A stretch of DNA of 64,000 nucleotides from Aquimarina sp. AU58 (lineage in GTDB: Bacteria > Bacteroidota > Bacteroidia > Flavobacteriales > Flavobacteriaceae): assembly GCF_900312745.1 (NCBI RefSeq), contig NZ_OMPD01000014.1, positions 2,232,001 through 2,296,000 of the forward strand, in the 5' to 3' direction. Made by a program: the position numbers and the translations under genes. Under the pieces are notes generated by a model that was not told the origin of the DNA, made no database searches, and saw nothing but the letters and a program-made list of their open reading frames with translations. Shown here piece by piece: positions 1-8,086 of this stretch. Within the stretch, counting starts at the first letter, position 1, and every line of letters begins with the position of its first letter.

Positions 1-346
1 GTAATCCCGGATTTCCCGTTTTAAGATTAACCGGTGATCCATCGATCAATACATCAGCGTTTACATGATTTGTGATTTGCTCTATGGCTATACCCGAGAG
101 ATATCCTGCTAACTGGTTTACTTTATTTCCATTTGATTTTAAATGAATTAATTCTTCGTAGGTGTATCCATTTTTTTTGATGGCAATTCCAGAAGAGTCA
201 GCCACACCAATAATGTGTATTTCTAGGTTGTGACTTTTTGTGATTATAGCCTTTTTCTCTATCAAAATTTTAAGTACACCAATGTTTACGGTACCTAAAC
301 CTACAAGGACTATTCTTATTTTTTGTATTGAAGTATGATCATTCAT
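1..346 (-). CDS. hom: Homoserine dehydrogenase, N-terminal part (cut by window edge)
   Basis: Partial gene. It starts at an ATG at 346 and runs leftward off the window, leaving about 115 residues. The N-terminus carries a dinucleotide-binding turn (VLVGLGTVNIGVLK, about residues 14-27) followed by a beta strand ending IIGVADSSG, the layout of the NAD(P)-binding domain of homoserine dehydrogenase, which reduces aspartate semialdehyde to homoserine. No aspartokinase domain precedes it, so it is a stand-alone enzyme rather than the fused ThrA usual for Bacteroidota. It lies 14 bases after the homoserine kinase gene and is presumably the next gene of the same leftward operon. The catalytic domain lies outside the window, so the assignment rests on the N-terminal fold and the gene context. 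Confidence 0.75.
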   Translation of the reverse strand, partial: MNDHTSIQKIRIVLVGLGTVNIGVLKILIEKKAIITKSHNLEIHIIGVADSSGIAIKKNGYTYEELIHLKSNGNKVNQLAGYLSGIAIEQITNHVNADVLIDGSPVNLKTGNPGL

Positions 347-360
347 TGATTAAAATTAGC

Positions 361-1290
361 TTAATTAAATATTTTCTCATCAGATATTTTATATAATTGA
401 TCTACAATATTTTGCATCTCTTCAAAACTGTTTTTTAAGTTCTCTGTGGGGAAAATGATATTAAATTGACGAAATCTCCAAAATGCTGTAGCTGTAGCAG
501 CATAGATTACAAAAGCCTTAAGTTTTTCTTTTTCTAAAGAGGTCAATGAGGTTATGCTTTGATAACCTTTAAGCAATATGTGAATTTTTGAGAAAATAAT
601 TTTACCATCTTCACAGCATAGTCCAACAATTGCCATACCCAGATCAAAAATTCTATAATAAAAACATGCCTCTTCAAAATCTATAATAATGGGTTCTCCA
701 TTTGAATCTATTATCACATTACTATAAAATAAATCCCCATGAATTAGGCTTTTGGGTAGATCAGGATGTAAATTGTCTTTAATATAGTTATGCATATCAG
801 AGAGCCATATAATGAAAGGATGTTCTGTTGAACTTTCATTAAGCTCATAAAATGTTTGTTCTCCATAAGGATATTTATTTGCAATGTATGGTGGAGACGG
901 GAGTTGATGTAATTGCCCTAAAGAAACTCCTAGTTTTATTAATATGTCATCACTAAATTGGGTTAATACTGTTCCCGAAATATATTCTTTTAAAAGTAAA
1001 GGTTTATTATCGTAAGTGCTTACAACGCTACCGTTTTTGTTAGGGATAATTTTTGTAGTTGTATAGTGATGATTTTCAAAATGAATTAACAAATTAGCCA
1101 ACTTATCAATTTCTTCAAAAGATTTACTATCACAAATTGATAGTACATATGTATTGGTTTCTGTTTCCAAATAATAATTGGTATTTGCAAATCCTCCATC
1201 CAATGGGTAGTATTGAGTGAGAGGGCTTATATCAAAACCCTGTACTATTTTGAAAATATCTCTTTTGTGAAGATGAGTATATAAAGCCAT
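361..1290 (-). CDS. thrB: Homoserine kinase type II / APH-family kinase
   Basis: This 309-residue protein has the aminoglycoside-phosphotransferase fold. The catalytic loop HGDLFYSN is at residues 184-191 and the metal-binding IDFEEAC at about 203-209, followed by a segment resembling the DLGMAI pattern of type II homoserine kinases (PF01636). These phosphorylate homoserine to O-phosphohomoserine, the substrate of the threonine synthase encoded just upstream in transcription order. Housekeeping threonine operons in Bacteroidota normally use a GHMP-fold ThrB, so this non-homologous kinase points to a separate module. The gene sits 44 bases after threonine synthase and 14 bases before homoserine dehydrogenase. 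APH-fold kinases can take other substrates, so the substrate call depends on the neighbours. Confidence 0.75.
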   Translation of the reverse strand: MALYTHLHKRDIFKIVQGFDISPLTQYYPLDGGFANTNYYLETETNTYVLSICDSKSFEEIDKLANLLIHFENHHYTTTKIIPNKNGSVVSTYDNKPLLLKEYISGTVLTQFSDDILIKLGVSLGQLHQLPSPPYIANKYPYGEQTFYELNESSTEHPFIIWLSDMHNYIKDNLHPDLPKSLIHGDLFYSNVIIDSNGEPIIIDFEEACFYYRIFDLGMAIVGLCCEDGKIIFSKIHILLKGYQSITSLTSLEKEKLKAFVIYAATATAFWRFRQFNIIFPTENLKNSFEEMQNIVDQLYKISDEKIFN

Positions 1291-1334
1291 TAGAACAACT
1301 ATATTAAACGTTACTTTTTTTTAGATTTTTTTAC

Positions 1335-2777
1335 TTATTTGTTACTAATTACTTGCATCGTCTTAGGTATTGTTTGATACATATTTTCATAATTACATTC
1401 ATATATTTTTTGACAATATTCTTTAGCATTTTCTATGGAGTGATGTATAGCTTCAGCTGGCAAAGCATTGACATTTAGAGACTCTTTTATAACATCAGAA
1501 AATTTTGAAGGATGTGCAGTAGCTAAGCATAATATTTTAGAATCATTAGGGAATTCAGCTTTTACAGTATTTGCCGCAGCAACAGCCACTGCTGCGTGAG
1601 GATCAAGAAGATATCCCTCTGTTTCGAATACCTCTTGTATGGTGTTTAGTGTTAGTTTATCTGAAATAGAAGCTGTTAAAAATCCTTTGCTAAATTGTTT
1701 ATGAGTATTTTTATCAAACTCTACTCGATTATTTTTCTCAGACTCTTCCATCCATAGTTTTATCTTTTCTGGATTTTGATCAATTGCAAAATATAAATAA
1801 CGCCAAAAATTAATAGGAAGAGAAATGTCTATTGCAGAAGAAGCACAATTGATGACTTTTTCTTTTACATAAATTCCTTCATTAAAAATACGTTGCAGGC
1901 AGTTATTTTGATTGTTTGACAAGATAAATTTTCCGACAGGCAAACCCATTTCTCTTGCTAAAGAGCCAGCGCACAAATTACCAAAGGCGCCCGATGGTAC
2001 TGCAAAATTTAATAACTCCCCGATAGTATCTACGGTTTTTAAATACCCATAAAAATAATGAACAGTTTGCATCATAATTCTTCCCCAGTTGATAGAATTT
2101 ACACTAGATAGATTTAATTCTTGTTTAAATGATGTATTAGCAAATAAACTCGAAATCAGTTCATCGAGATCGTCTGATCCATTTGGGCAATTTGTTACTC
2201 TTACCGAATGTACATTCGGTGCAGTAATGGTTGTCATCTGGCGTTCTTGTTCCTCTGTGATGTATCCTTGAGGATACAAAGCCCAGGTGTTAATAGTTTC
2301 TTTTCCTATGGTAGCAAATGCTGCTGCAGGCCCTGTATCTCCAGAAGTAGCTACCATGATAGACATTTTTTCTTTTCTTCTTTTTAGAAAAAAATCGAGT
2401 AGATTAACAACAAATCCCATAGCAATATCTTTGAAGGATAATGTAGGTCCATGAAATAATTCCTGGATGATAATATTCTTTCTGGATGTAAGGGAATGGA
2501 AAGGAATTTTTTCTGGATGGTAGAATGTATCAAAACTATTTTCTATGATTTTATGCAACTCAATTGATGATATTGTTGTTTCATCGATAAATAGAGATAA
2601 GACTTCGAAAGCTAAATCAGTATAACTTAGGTTTTTCCAGGATTGTAATTGTGTTTTTGATATCCTGGGGAGTGATGTAGGTACATATAATCCACCATCA
2701 GGAGCTCGACCAGCTAATATTGCAGTTTCAAAATCTACTGAGGCACCATTACCTTTATTACTTACGTACTGAATCAT
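1335..2777 (-). CDS. thrC: Threonine synthase
   Basis: A 480-residue, full-length class I threonine synthase (PLP fold type II). The N-terminus has the family signature SNKG...APDGGLYVP (about residues 6-33), and the Schiff-base lysine lies in FHGPTLSFKD (Lys116). Further on, SGDTGPAA binds the cofactor phosphate. The enzyme converts O-phosphohomoserine to L-threonine in the cytoplasm. It is separated by only 5 bases from the upstream ornithine-cyclodeaminase-like gene and is followed by homoserine kinase and homoserine dehydrogenase, giving an unbroken leftward operon for aspartate semialdehyde to threonine. The start ATG gives the standard N-terminus. Confidence 0.93.
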   Translation of the reverse strand: MIQYVSNKGNGASVDFETAILAGRAPDGGLYVPTSLPRISKTQLQSWKNLSYTDLAFEVLSLFIDETTISSIELHKIIENSFDTFYHPEKIPFHSLTSRKNIIIQELFHGPTLSFKDIAMGFVVNLLDFFLKRRKEKMSIMVATSGDTGPAAAFATIGKETINTWALYPQGYITEEQERQMTTITAPNVHSVRVTNCPNGSDDLDELISSLFANTSFKQELNLSSVNSINWGRIMMQTVHYFYGYLKTVDTIGELLNFAVPSGAFGNLCAGSLAREMGLPVGKFILSNNQNNCLQRIFNEGIYVKEKVINCASSAIDISLPINFWRYLYFAIDQNPEKIKLWMEESEKNNRVEFDKNTHKQFSKGFLTASISDKLTLNTIQEVFETEGYLLDPHAAVAVAAANTVKAEFPNDSKILCLATAHPSKFSDVIKESLNVNALPAEAIHHSIENAKEYCQKIYECNYENMYQTIPKTMQVISNK

Positions 2778-2782
2778 ACAAT

Positions 2783-3748
2783 TTAGTTTTTTAATTGTTT
2801 GTATTTTAAATAAATAGCATTAGCAATCATTATATCTTGTACGGCTACACCAGTAAGATCAACAACACTAATTTGATTTTCATTTGTGCGTTGAAAGGAG
2901 ATATTTTGGATTGCATTCCCTAGTTCGGTAACCTTATCAGGAGGTATAACCGCCGTTTTTACAGCTTGAAAGATTTCTCCTCTACTTTTACTTTGTGAAA
3001 TACTGTCAGAAATTACGATATCTGCTTTTTTTAAAATTTCACAATCTAATTCTTGTTTGGTTGGAGTATCTGATCCTATGGCTGTAATATGTGTTCCTGG
3101 TTTAATATCATGCGCATATAATATAGGAGTTTCTGATGGAGTAGTAGTTACAATCAGATTACAATTATTAACAACTTCTGATGGGGTTGCTGCGATGTAA
3201 ATATCAAAATCCGAAGCTAACTCTGATTTAAACTTTTGCATGTTTTCAATGGTTCTACCCCATACCCAAACCATACTATAAGGATAATTTTTACAGAGAA
3301 ATTGCAATTGTAATTTTGCCTGTATTCCTGTACCAATAATACCTATCCCTTTAATTCGTTTTGGCGCAAAATATTTGGCAGTCAAAGCACCCGCAGCTGC
3401 AGTGCGAATATTGGTAAGTAATCCGTCGTCTAACAATATCGCTAGTGGCTCTCCTGTTTTTTGACTATATAACAGCATCATACCTTGCGAAGAGGGAATG
3501 CCTAATGCCGAATTTTCATGAAACCCAGAAGCTATTTTGATACAGTATGTCGTATCGTTTTTGATATATCCATATTTGATATGTGTTTCTCCTTTAGGAT
3601 TTTCAAACAATAATTCGCCTACAGGAGGAACTATTGCATTTCCTTTAGAATAAGAAACGAAAGCATGTTCCATATCATCAATCATTTCATTTACAGAAAT
3701 ATTGGCTATTATTTTTTCAATATTTTGTCTATCAATAATGATACTCAT
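2783..3748 (-). CDS. Ornithine cyclodeaminase / mu-crystallin family protein
   Basis: A 321-residue member of the OCD/mu-crystallin family (PF02423). Visible features are the conserved lysine in CIKIASGF (about residue 71), the DDGLLTNIRTAAAGALTAKY stretch (108-126), and the Rossmann turn GIGIIGTGIQAK (about 134-145), with VVDLTGVAVQD near the C-terminus. Members include ornithine cyclodeaminase, alanine dehydrogenase, ketimine reductases and SbnB-type enzymes that oxidise a PLP-enzyme adduct to give 2,3-diaminopropionate. The substrate cannot be read from sequence. Its place between a cupin and threonine synthase suggests it acts on a homoserine- or threonine-derived amino or imino acid. The next gene starts 5 bases after its stop. 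Confidence 0.85.
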   Translation of the reverse strand: MSIIIDRQNIEKIIANISVNEMIDDMEHAFVSYSKGNAIVPPVGELLFENPKGETHIKYGYIKNDTTYCIKIASGFHENSALGIPSSQGMMLLYSQKTGEPLAILLDDGLLTNIRTAAAGALTAKYFAPKRIKGIGIIGTGIQAKLQLQFLCKNYPYSMVWVWGRTIENMQKFKSELASDFDIYIAATPSEVVNNCNLIVTTTPSETPILYAHDIKPGTHITAIGSDTPTKQELDCEILKKADIVISDSISQSKSRGEIFQAVKTAVIPPDKVTELGNAIQNISFQRTNENQISVVDLTGVAVQDIMIANAIYLKYKQLKN

Positions 3749-3846
3749 TAATTCACTTTGTTATGATATTATTAATGTAGTGTCTTTCTGTAATTATTTA
3801 AAGTTAATTTTTTCTCGTTACAGAAGTACATACCTAATTTTTAATA

Positions 3847-4218
3847 CTACTTATCTCCGGTAGGAAGTATCTCACTAGTCTCTACCATTAACATTACTGT
3901 TTTTTTGGGAGCTCTTGTGCGGTGTATGATACCTTTTGGGACTGTAATTCCCTGGTTAGGATTTAACTCAATAGTGCGGTCCTTTAGGTCCAATACTAGT
4001 TGACCACTAATAACGTAGAAAAACTCATCTTCGTTATCATGTTTGTGCCAATGATATTCGCCTTCTATTATACCAAGTCGAACAACGCTATTATTTACTT
4101 TGGTTAATGATTGATTATACCATTGATCTTTACATGCTTCTACCATTTTTGAGATATCGATACGTTCTAAATGATCAAATTTGATGTCAAGATTGGTTAC
4201 ATACTTAATTTCTTTCAT
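3847..4218 (-). CDS. Small cupin-domain protein
   Basis: This 123-residue protein is a single-domain cupin. The first cupin motif is visible as GEYHWHKHDNEDEFFYVISG (residues 53-72), with histidines and a glutamate in metal-ligand positions. The second motif follows as PKGIIHRTRAP. Such proteins bind a divalent metal and act as isomerases, dioxygenases or epimerases, or as small-molecule sensors. No signal peptide is present. It sits inside the leftward threonine-related operon, 98 bases before the OCD-like gene and 41 bases after the NIPSNAP gene, so a role in modifying or sensing the pathway intermediate is reasonable but unproven. Confidence 0.8.
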   Translation of the reverse strand: MKEIKYVTNLDIKFDHLERIDISKMVEACKDQWYNQSLTKVNNSVVRLGIIEGEYHWHKHDNEDEFFYVISGQLVLDLKDRTIELNPNQGITVPKGIIHRTRAPKKTVMLMVETSEILPTGDK

Positions 4219-4259
4219 GATACAGTATATTTAATTGATTAATAAAAAATCTCTGGTGG

Positions 4260-4565
4260 TTATTTAAAAACAGGCCTCATAAAGCTGCGTTCATAATTAA
4301 TAATACATTTGGTTTTGGTCCCATAATCAAAAGCTTCAATACATTCCGGATCTTTAAAACTATCCTTTCTATACGTTTCATAAGTCGTCAAAGAAGGAAA
4401 ACTAAATAAAGTTATAGCTATATTATTTGCTCCCTCGTAAGGTAAAAAATATCCATGATGGGTACCTCCAAATTTATTGACCAGAGGAATCCATTTTTTT
4501 GCATAGATTTCAAATTCTTTAAATTTATAAGGATCTATCGTATATCTTATATAACATGTGATCAT
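4260..4565 (-). CDS. NIPSNAP-family protein
   Basis: A 101-residue protein beginning MITCYIRYTIDPYKFKEFE, the typical first strand and helix of the NIPSNAP fold (PF07978, a ferredoxin-like dimeric alpha/beta barrel). The middle FGGTHHGYFLPYEG and ITLFSFPSLTTYETYR are also characteristic. Bacterial NIPSNAP proteins are often encoded beside biosynthetic or catabolic enzymes and are poorly understood. The ATG overlaps the stop region of the upstream aldolase gene by 4 bases, indicating translational coupling and membership of the operon. Confidence 0.8.
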   Translation of the reverse strand: MITCYIRYTIDPYKFKEFEIYAKKWIPLVNKFGGTHHGYFLPYEGANNIAITLFSFPSLTTYETYRKDSFKDPECIEAFDYGTKTKCIINYERSFMRPVFK

Positions 4566-5638
4566 AGTGTTATTTGTTTAGTTTGCATTTCTTTTTTTTG
4601 ATCTAAGTTATTGTTGATTTTCTTAATATCATTTATAAATTCATTTACCATATTCTCTTTTGTGCCCCAGGATGTTACAAGCCTTACTACAGAATTTTTT
4701 CTATCTATTTTTTTCCATACATAGAAATTGTACTTGTTTTTTAATTCCTTGATTAATACATCGGGAAGAATAGGAAATATTTGATTTGATGTAGATTCTG
4801 TAAGCATTGAGAAATTATTAGCCTTAATTGCTTTAGATATTTTCATTGCCATTGTATTAGCATGTTTTGCAAGATCAAAAAATAAATCATCCCTAAATAA
4901 CTCTAAAAATTGTATTCCTAGAAGTCTTCCTTTGGATAGCATGGCTCCTCTTTGCTTTATATGAAAAGTAAAGTCATTTTTAAGTTTATTCGTATTAATG
5001 ACTATTGCTTCACCTATTAAAGCCCCATTTTTTGTTCCACCAATAGTAAATATGTCTGTTAGCCTACTAATATCTGATAACGTTAAATCATTATTTTCTG
5101 CCATTAATGCCGAACCAAGTCTGGCACCATCCAAAAATAGAAGTAATCCCATTTTTTTACAGTATAAAGAAAGTTCTTCTAATTCTTGTTTTTTATAAAT
5201 AGTCCCTATCTCTGTAGAATTAGAGATATATACCATTTTGGGTTTTACAACATGTGGACCAAAATCATGCTCTTCAAGAATGTTTGATATGTCTTGCTGA
5301 GTAAGTTTTCCATCTTTTTTTTCTATAGTATTAATTTTATGGCCTGTAGCTTCAATAGCTCCCGCTTCACGAATAGTAATGTGACCAATATTAGCTGAAA
5401 TTACAGATTCGTGAGATCTTAATGCAGAAGCGATTATGATAAGATTTGCTTGTGTGCCTCCAGAAACAAAAAATACATCAGAATTTGGGTTATTAATTTT
5501 GTTTTTGATCAATTCTTTTGCGGTATTAGAATAACTATCATCACCATAAGGTATATGTTGTTCTAAGTTGGTTTTACTTAGCGCTTTTAATATGTTAGGA
5601 TGTCCTCCTTCACTATAATCATTCAAAAAACTATACAT
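4562..5638 (-). CDS. Threonine aldolase-family PLP enzyme
   Basis: A 358-residue beta-eliminating lyase/threonine aldolase family protein (PF01212). I start it at the ATG at 5638, giving MYSFLNDYSEGGHP, the normal family N-terminus. A longer in-frame reading to 5704 would add a spurious hydrophobic stretch. The PLP-binding lysine is in FTIGGTKNGA (Lys203 in this numbering), with the cofactor-binding aspartate in FLDGARLGS (about Asp170). Low-specificity threonine aldolases cleave threonine or related beta-hydroxy amino acids to glycine and an aldehyde, or run in reverse. As the first gene of an operon that also makes threonine, it could consume that product or form a non-standard beta-hydroxy amino acid. 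Confidence 0.85.
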   Translation of the reverse strand: MYSFLNDYSEGGHPNILKALSKTNLEQHIPYGDDSYSNTAKELIKNKINNPNSDVFFVSGGTQANLIIIASALRSHESVISANIGHITIREAGAIEATGHKINTIEKKDGKLTQQDISNILEEHDFGPHVVKPKMVYISNSTEIGTIYKKQELEELSLYCKKMGLLLFLDGARLGSALMAENNDLTLSDISRLTDIFTIGGTKNGALIGEAIVINTNKLKNDFTFHIKQRGAMLSKGRLLGIQFLELFRDDLFFDLAKHANTMAMKISKAIKANNFSMLTESTSNQIFPILPDVLIKELKNKYNFYVWKKIDRKNSVVRLVTSWGTKENMVNEFINDIKKINNNLDQKKEMQTKQITL

Positions 5639-5706
5639 AACTAATAAAATTAATACTATAAAAATTATAGTAGCAATATTAAGTATAGTTTTATAGATTT
5701 GCAATA

Positions 5707-5724
5707 ACTATCTAAAACGATAGT
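5707..5724. promoter_or_regulatory. Candidate HxlR operator palindrome
   Basis: A perfect inverted repeat, ACTATC-N6-GATAGT, lies in the 106-base gap between the divergent aldolase operon and the HxlR gene. Its position and two-fold symmetry fit a dimeric winged-helix regulator binding site that could control both directions. No footprint data are implied. Confidence 0.45.
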
Positions 5725-5744
5725 ATAAAAGCATTGAGTATTTT

Positions 5745-6116
5745 ATGGAACTATATAAACTAAACGGAAAATTGTATCCTTGTAGCACCAGTGTTACAAT
5801 GGCATATATTGGAGGGAAATGGAAAACAGTAATATTGTGGTATTTAGCTATTTCTCCTCTTCGCTATGGCGAATTAAGAAAAAAATTAACTGTGGTAACA
5901 GAACGTACATTAAGTTTGCAGTTAAAGCAACTTGAAGAAGATGGTATTATAAACCGTAAGGTATATACAAAGAAACCACCTATGAAAGTTGAATATTCTC
6001 TAACTCAATTTGGAGAATCCCTGATCCCGTTATTAAAAATGTTATCGGATTGGGGAGATGAGGTCGTTAAAGATAAGGGTGTTGTTGTTAATTTTGACCC
6101 TACTACCGATTCTTAA
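5745..6116 (+). CDS. HxlR-family winged-helix transcriptional regulator
   Basis: A 123-residue HxlR-type regulator (PF01638). The N-terminus contains a conserved cysteine (YPCSTS, about residue 13) and the hallmark GGKWKTVILWYL (about 28-39), followed by the recognition region RYGELRKKL...TERTLSLQLKQLEEDGII and the wing around KVEYSLTQFGESL. Family members are homodimers responding to aldehydes, reactive electrophiles or redox state, some through the N-terminal cysteine. It is transcribed away from the threonine-related operon and probably regulates it through the palindrome at 5707-5724. Its stop codon nearly abuts the convergent LysR stop at 6118. Confidence 0.9.
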   Translation: MELYKLNGKLYPCSTSVTMAYIGGKWKTVILWYLAISPLRYGELRKKLTVVTERTLSLQLKQLEEDGIINRKVYTKKPPMKVEYSLTQFGESLIPLLKMLSDWGDEVVKDKGVVVNFDPTTDS

Positions 6117-6117
6117 A

Positions 6118-7011
6118 CTAATTTAAATCTGTATTCTGCTTATAGTGTTCTAAAATCATTTGAAAGAAAATTTTAGAAGCTTTTTTTTGATAGTTACCCT
6201 TAAGGTATCGTATCGCTGATCGTAATTTAAGCTTCTTTTTGTTTATAGGAATACTCTTAAGAGTAGGTAAATACTGTGTGGTCGATTTTGTAAGAACGGT
6301 CGCCCATTTTCCGGTTTCAATGAGTCGAATTAAGGTAGGGATATGATTTAATTCTATTTGATATTGATAAGGAAGTTCGTTTGTTCTAAACGCTTTATCC
6401 AGAACTTTTCTGGTCGTAAACCCTTCTGCGGGTACAGCTAAATCTATTGTATTAAGCTCTTCGATATTGATTTGTTTTTTGCTGGCAAATGGATGGGATT
6501 CATGTACTACCAACATTAAATAAGATTGAAATAAAGGAATAGTAGTAATCATCTGATCATCTGTTGCTTTATTAAAAGATAAAATAAAATCCAACATACC
6601 CGATTTGAGTTTTTCCATTAGTTCATCAGAAGTACCAAAGAAAGCCTTAACCTGTATTAAAGGAAATTTTGTAGAAAAGGATATCAATGTTTCTGTAAAC
6701 AAGTTGGTTAAACCATAGGTTACCCCAATATGTAAAGTCCCGGATTGTAGATTTTGTAAATCTTCTATCAATTGTTTGGCGTTTTCGGCATTTTTAAGCG
6801 TATGCCTCGCACGGGTCAAAAATAATGAACCAGCTTCTGTAAGTTGTATTCTCTTTCCGATTCTATCAAAAAGAGGAACTCCTAATTCCTGTTCCAAAAG
6901 CTTTATTTGCTGTGAAAGCGCACTTTGTGTTATGAATACTTTGTGAGAAGCTTCAGTAAAATTTAAACACTCTGCCGCTTTAACAAAATAGTTTAACTGG
7001 CGTAACTCCAT
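6118..7011 (-). CDS. LysR-family transcriptional regulator
   Basis: A complete 297-residue LysR-type regulator. The N-terminal helix-turn-helix is clear (FTEASHKVFITQSALSQQ, about residues 18-35, then LLEQELGVPLFDR), followed by a periplasmic-binding-like effector domain (from about residue 90). LysR regulators usually control a divergent neighbour. Here the immediate divergent neighbour is only a broken MFS fragment (7134-7385), while the intact MFS gene with the same upstream DNA sits 15.5 kb away at 22651. The regulator and its original target have therefore probably been separated by the island between the 304 bp repeats. Paired direct repeats in the intergenic DNA are likely binding sites. 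Confidence 0.92.
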   Translation of the reverse strand: MELRQLNYFVKAAECLNFTEASHKVFITQSALSQQIKLLEQELGVPLFDRIGKRIQLTEAGSLFLTRARHTLKNAENAKQLIEDLQNLQSGTLHIGVTYGLTNLFTETLISFSTKFPLIQVKAFFGTSDELMEKLKSGMLDFILSFNKATDDQMITTIPLFQSYLMLVVHESHPFASKKQINIEELNTIDLAVPAEGFTTRKVLDKAFRTNELPYQYQIELNHIPTLIRLIETGKWATVLTKSTTQYLPTLKSIPINKKKLKLRSAIRYLKGNYQKKASKIFFQMILEHYKQNTDLN

Positions 7012-7012
7012 A

Positions 7013-7316
7013 ATTAATAAGTTTTACTAATGTATATGATAAGAAAATAATGTTTTACTAATGTAAAAATAATTTTAAACTTTGTACTTCAATTCCTTTC
7101 TAACTTATAATAAAAGAGGATGCCACTACAGTAATGAAAACAAAAGCAGAAAGAAATACAAGACGTTATAAAGAGATCCGAAAAGCGATCTTTATCCCTG
7201 GTTTAGCTGCTTTTTCACAGTTTTATATGTTTCAGCCATTATTACCATCATTAAGCGAAAGTTTTTTGGTATCTCCGGCTGTCAGTAGCCTGGTTGTTTC
7301 ATCCTCTATGATTGGT
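7013..7316. repeat. 304 bp direct repeat, left copy
   Basis: This segment matches 22530-22833 exactly over 304 bases by my reading (offset 15517). It contains the LysR/MFS intergenic region and the first 61 codons of the MFS gene. The base before it (7012) and the base after it (7317) differ from the other copy, which fixes the limits. It marks the left border of the interpolated catabolic region. Confidence 0.95.
7021..7065. promoter_or_regulatory. Candidate LysR binding sites (14 bp direct repeats)
   Basis: The 14-mer GTTTTACTAATGTA occurs twice, at 7021-7034 and 7052-7065, 31 bases apart (about three helical turns), between the LysR start and the MFS start. The same pair is present in the second repeat copy at 22538 and 22569. 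Iterated sites in a LysR divergent region are typical operator architecture. Confidence 0.4.
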
Positions 7317-7385
7317 GATCTTTTAGATGGGTTAAGCTTAAAATTAGATAGAAAGAAACGTTTTAAACGAATTAAAAAATGGTGA
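7134..7385 (+). pseudogene. Truncated MFS transporter fragment
   Basis: The first 61 codons are identical to the start of the intact MFS gene at 22651, through ...SSSMIG. From 7317 the sequence diverges into an unrelated basic tail ending ...RIKKW and a stop at 7383-7385. Only the first one to two membrane segments are left, so it cannot be a working transporter. It is the by-product of the 304 bp duplication at the left island border. It still has the native upstream sequence and may be transcribed under LysR control. Confidence 0.9.
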
Positions 7386-7402
7386 TAAATTAGGATACTA
7401 TT

Positions 7403-7981
7403 TTACTTTATACATAATCCAGACATAATAAAATCGGCGATTTCTTTTTCTAGCTCCACAGAGTTCACTTTTACATTATTATCTGTATATTTATCATATA
7501 ACCACCTAAGAGTTGACAGTACTAAATCGGTTATTATATCTGGGTTAACAATTCTAAATTGGTTATGTTCAATTCCTGATTTGATCACAGACTTTACCTT
7601 TTCTTCATATATATTTCGTTTAGTTACAAACTCGTTTAGTTTTGGCTCTTTTAAGTTTCTCCACTCATTAACCAACAACGCTATTTCATAAGGTCTTTTA
7701 GCAGTTAACCGAACATGTGTTGAAATTATTAACCTTAATTTTTCTTCTGGTGTATACGATGAAGCAATAATGTCATCAATAGAAGAATGAAATTTTTCTG
7801 ATATGTCAAACAAGTATTCTTCAAGTAAAGAAGATTTAGAATCAATATAATTATAGATGTTTGCCACTTCAAAATTCATTTTTCTAGCGATGTCTCGCAT
7901 GGTAGTGGCTTTAAACCCTTTTTCATAAAACAGTTTTAAGGATTCTTCAAAAAAAATTTCCTTTTTGGCCTTTTCTTTCAT
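7403..7981 (-). CDS. TetR-family transcriptional regulator
   Basis: A TetR-type repressor. I favour the ATG at 7981 (192 residues, MKEKAKKEIFFEES), which gives the usual N-terminus. A longer reading to 8014 adds 11 residues. The DNA-binding domain is clear: SLKLFYEKGFKATTMRDIAR, then NFEVANIYNYIDSKSSLL. The C-terminal ligand domain resembles that of the second TetR gene at 13551 (both have an LRWLYDK / LRWVYDK segment near the end), so the two are paralogues flanking the degradation genes. It is divergent from the homogentisate dioxygenase gene across about 105 bases containing a 21 bp inverted repeat. Confidence 0.88.
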   Translation of the reverse strand: MKEKAKKEIFFEESLKLFYEKGFKATTMRDIARKMNFEVANIYNYIDSKSSLLEEYLFDISEKFHSSIDDIIASSYTPEEKLRLIISTHVRLTAKRPYEIALLVNEWRNLKEPKLNEFVTKRNIYEEKVKSVIKSGIEHNQFRIVNPDIITDLVLSTLRWLYDKYTDNNVKVNSVELEKEIADFIMSGLCIK

Positions 7982-8010
7982 AATCGAACGATTCTTATAT
8001 AAAATTTCAC

Positions 8011-8031
8011 ACAAAATAAAGAAAATTTTGT
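8011..8031. promoter_or_regulatory. Candidate TetR operator palindrome
   Basis: The inverted repeat ACAAAAT-N7-ATTTTGT spans 21 bases midway between the divergent TetR and dioxygenase genes. It overlaps the TTTG at 8027-8030 that could be the -33 element for the rightward genes, with TATATTTA at 8052-8059 as a possible -7 element. Repressor binding here would block that promoter. Confidence 0.4.
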
Positions 8032-8086
8032 AGGAGTTGTGAATTATTGTATATATTTACATGAACAAACGTTAATTATAATCAAT

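Noticed and set aside
5639..5704. N-terminal membrane anchor on the threonine aldolase
   Set aside because: The hydrophobic stretch appears only if translation begins at 5704. The ATG at 5638 gives the normal family N-terminus, and the longer reading covers the divergent promoter region.
7317..7385. Transposase remnant at the left island junction
   Set aside because: The basic tail is too short to assign, and no terminal inverted repeats could be matched convincingly with the right junction. Only a weak ATGGG-TTA similarity is seen.
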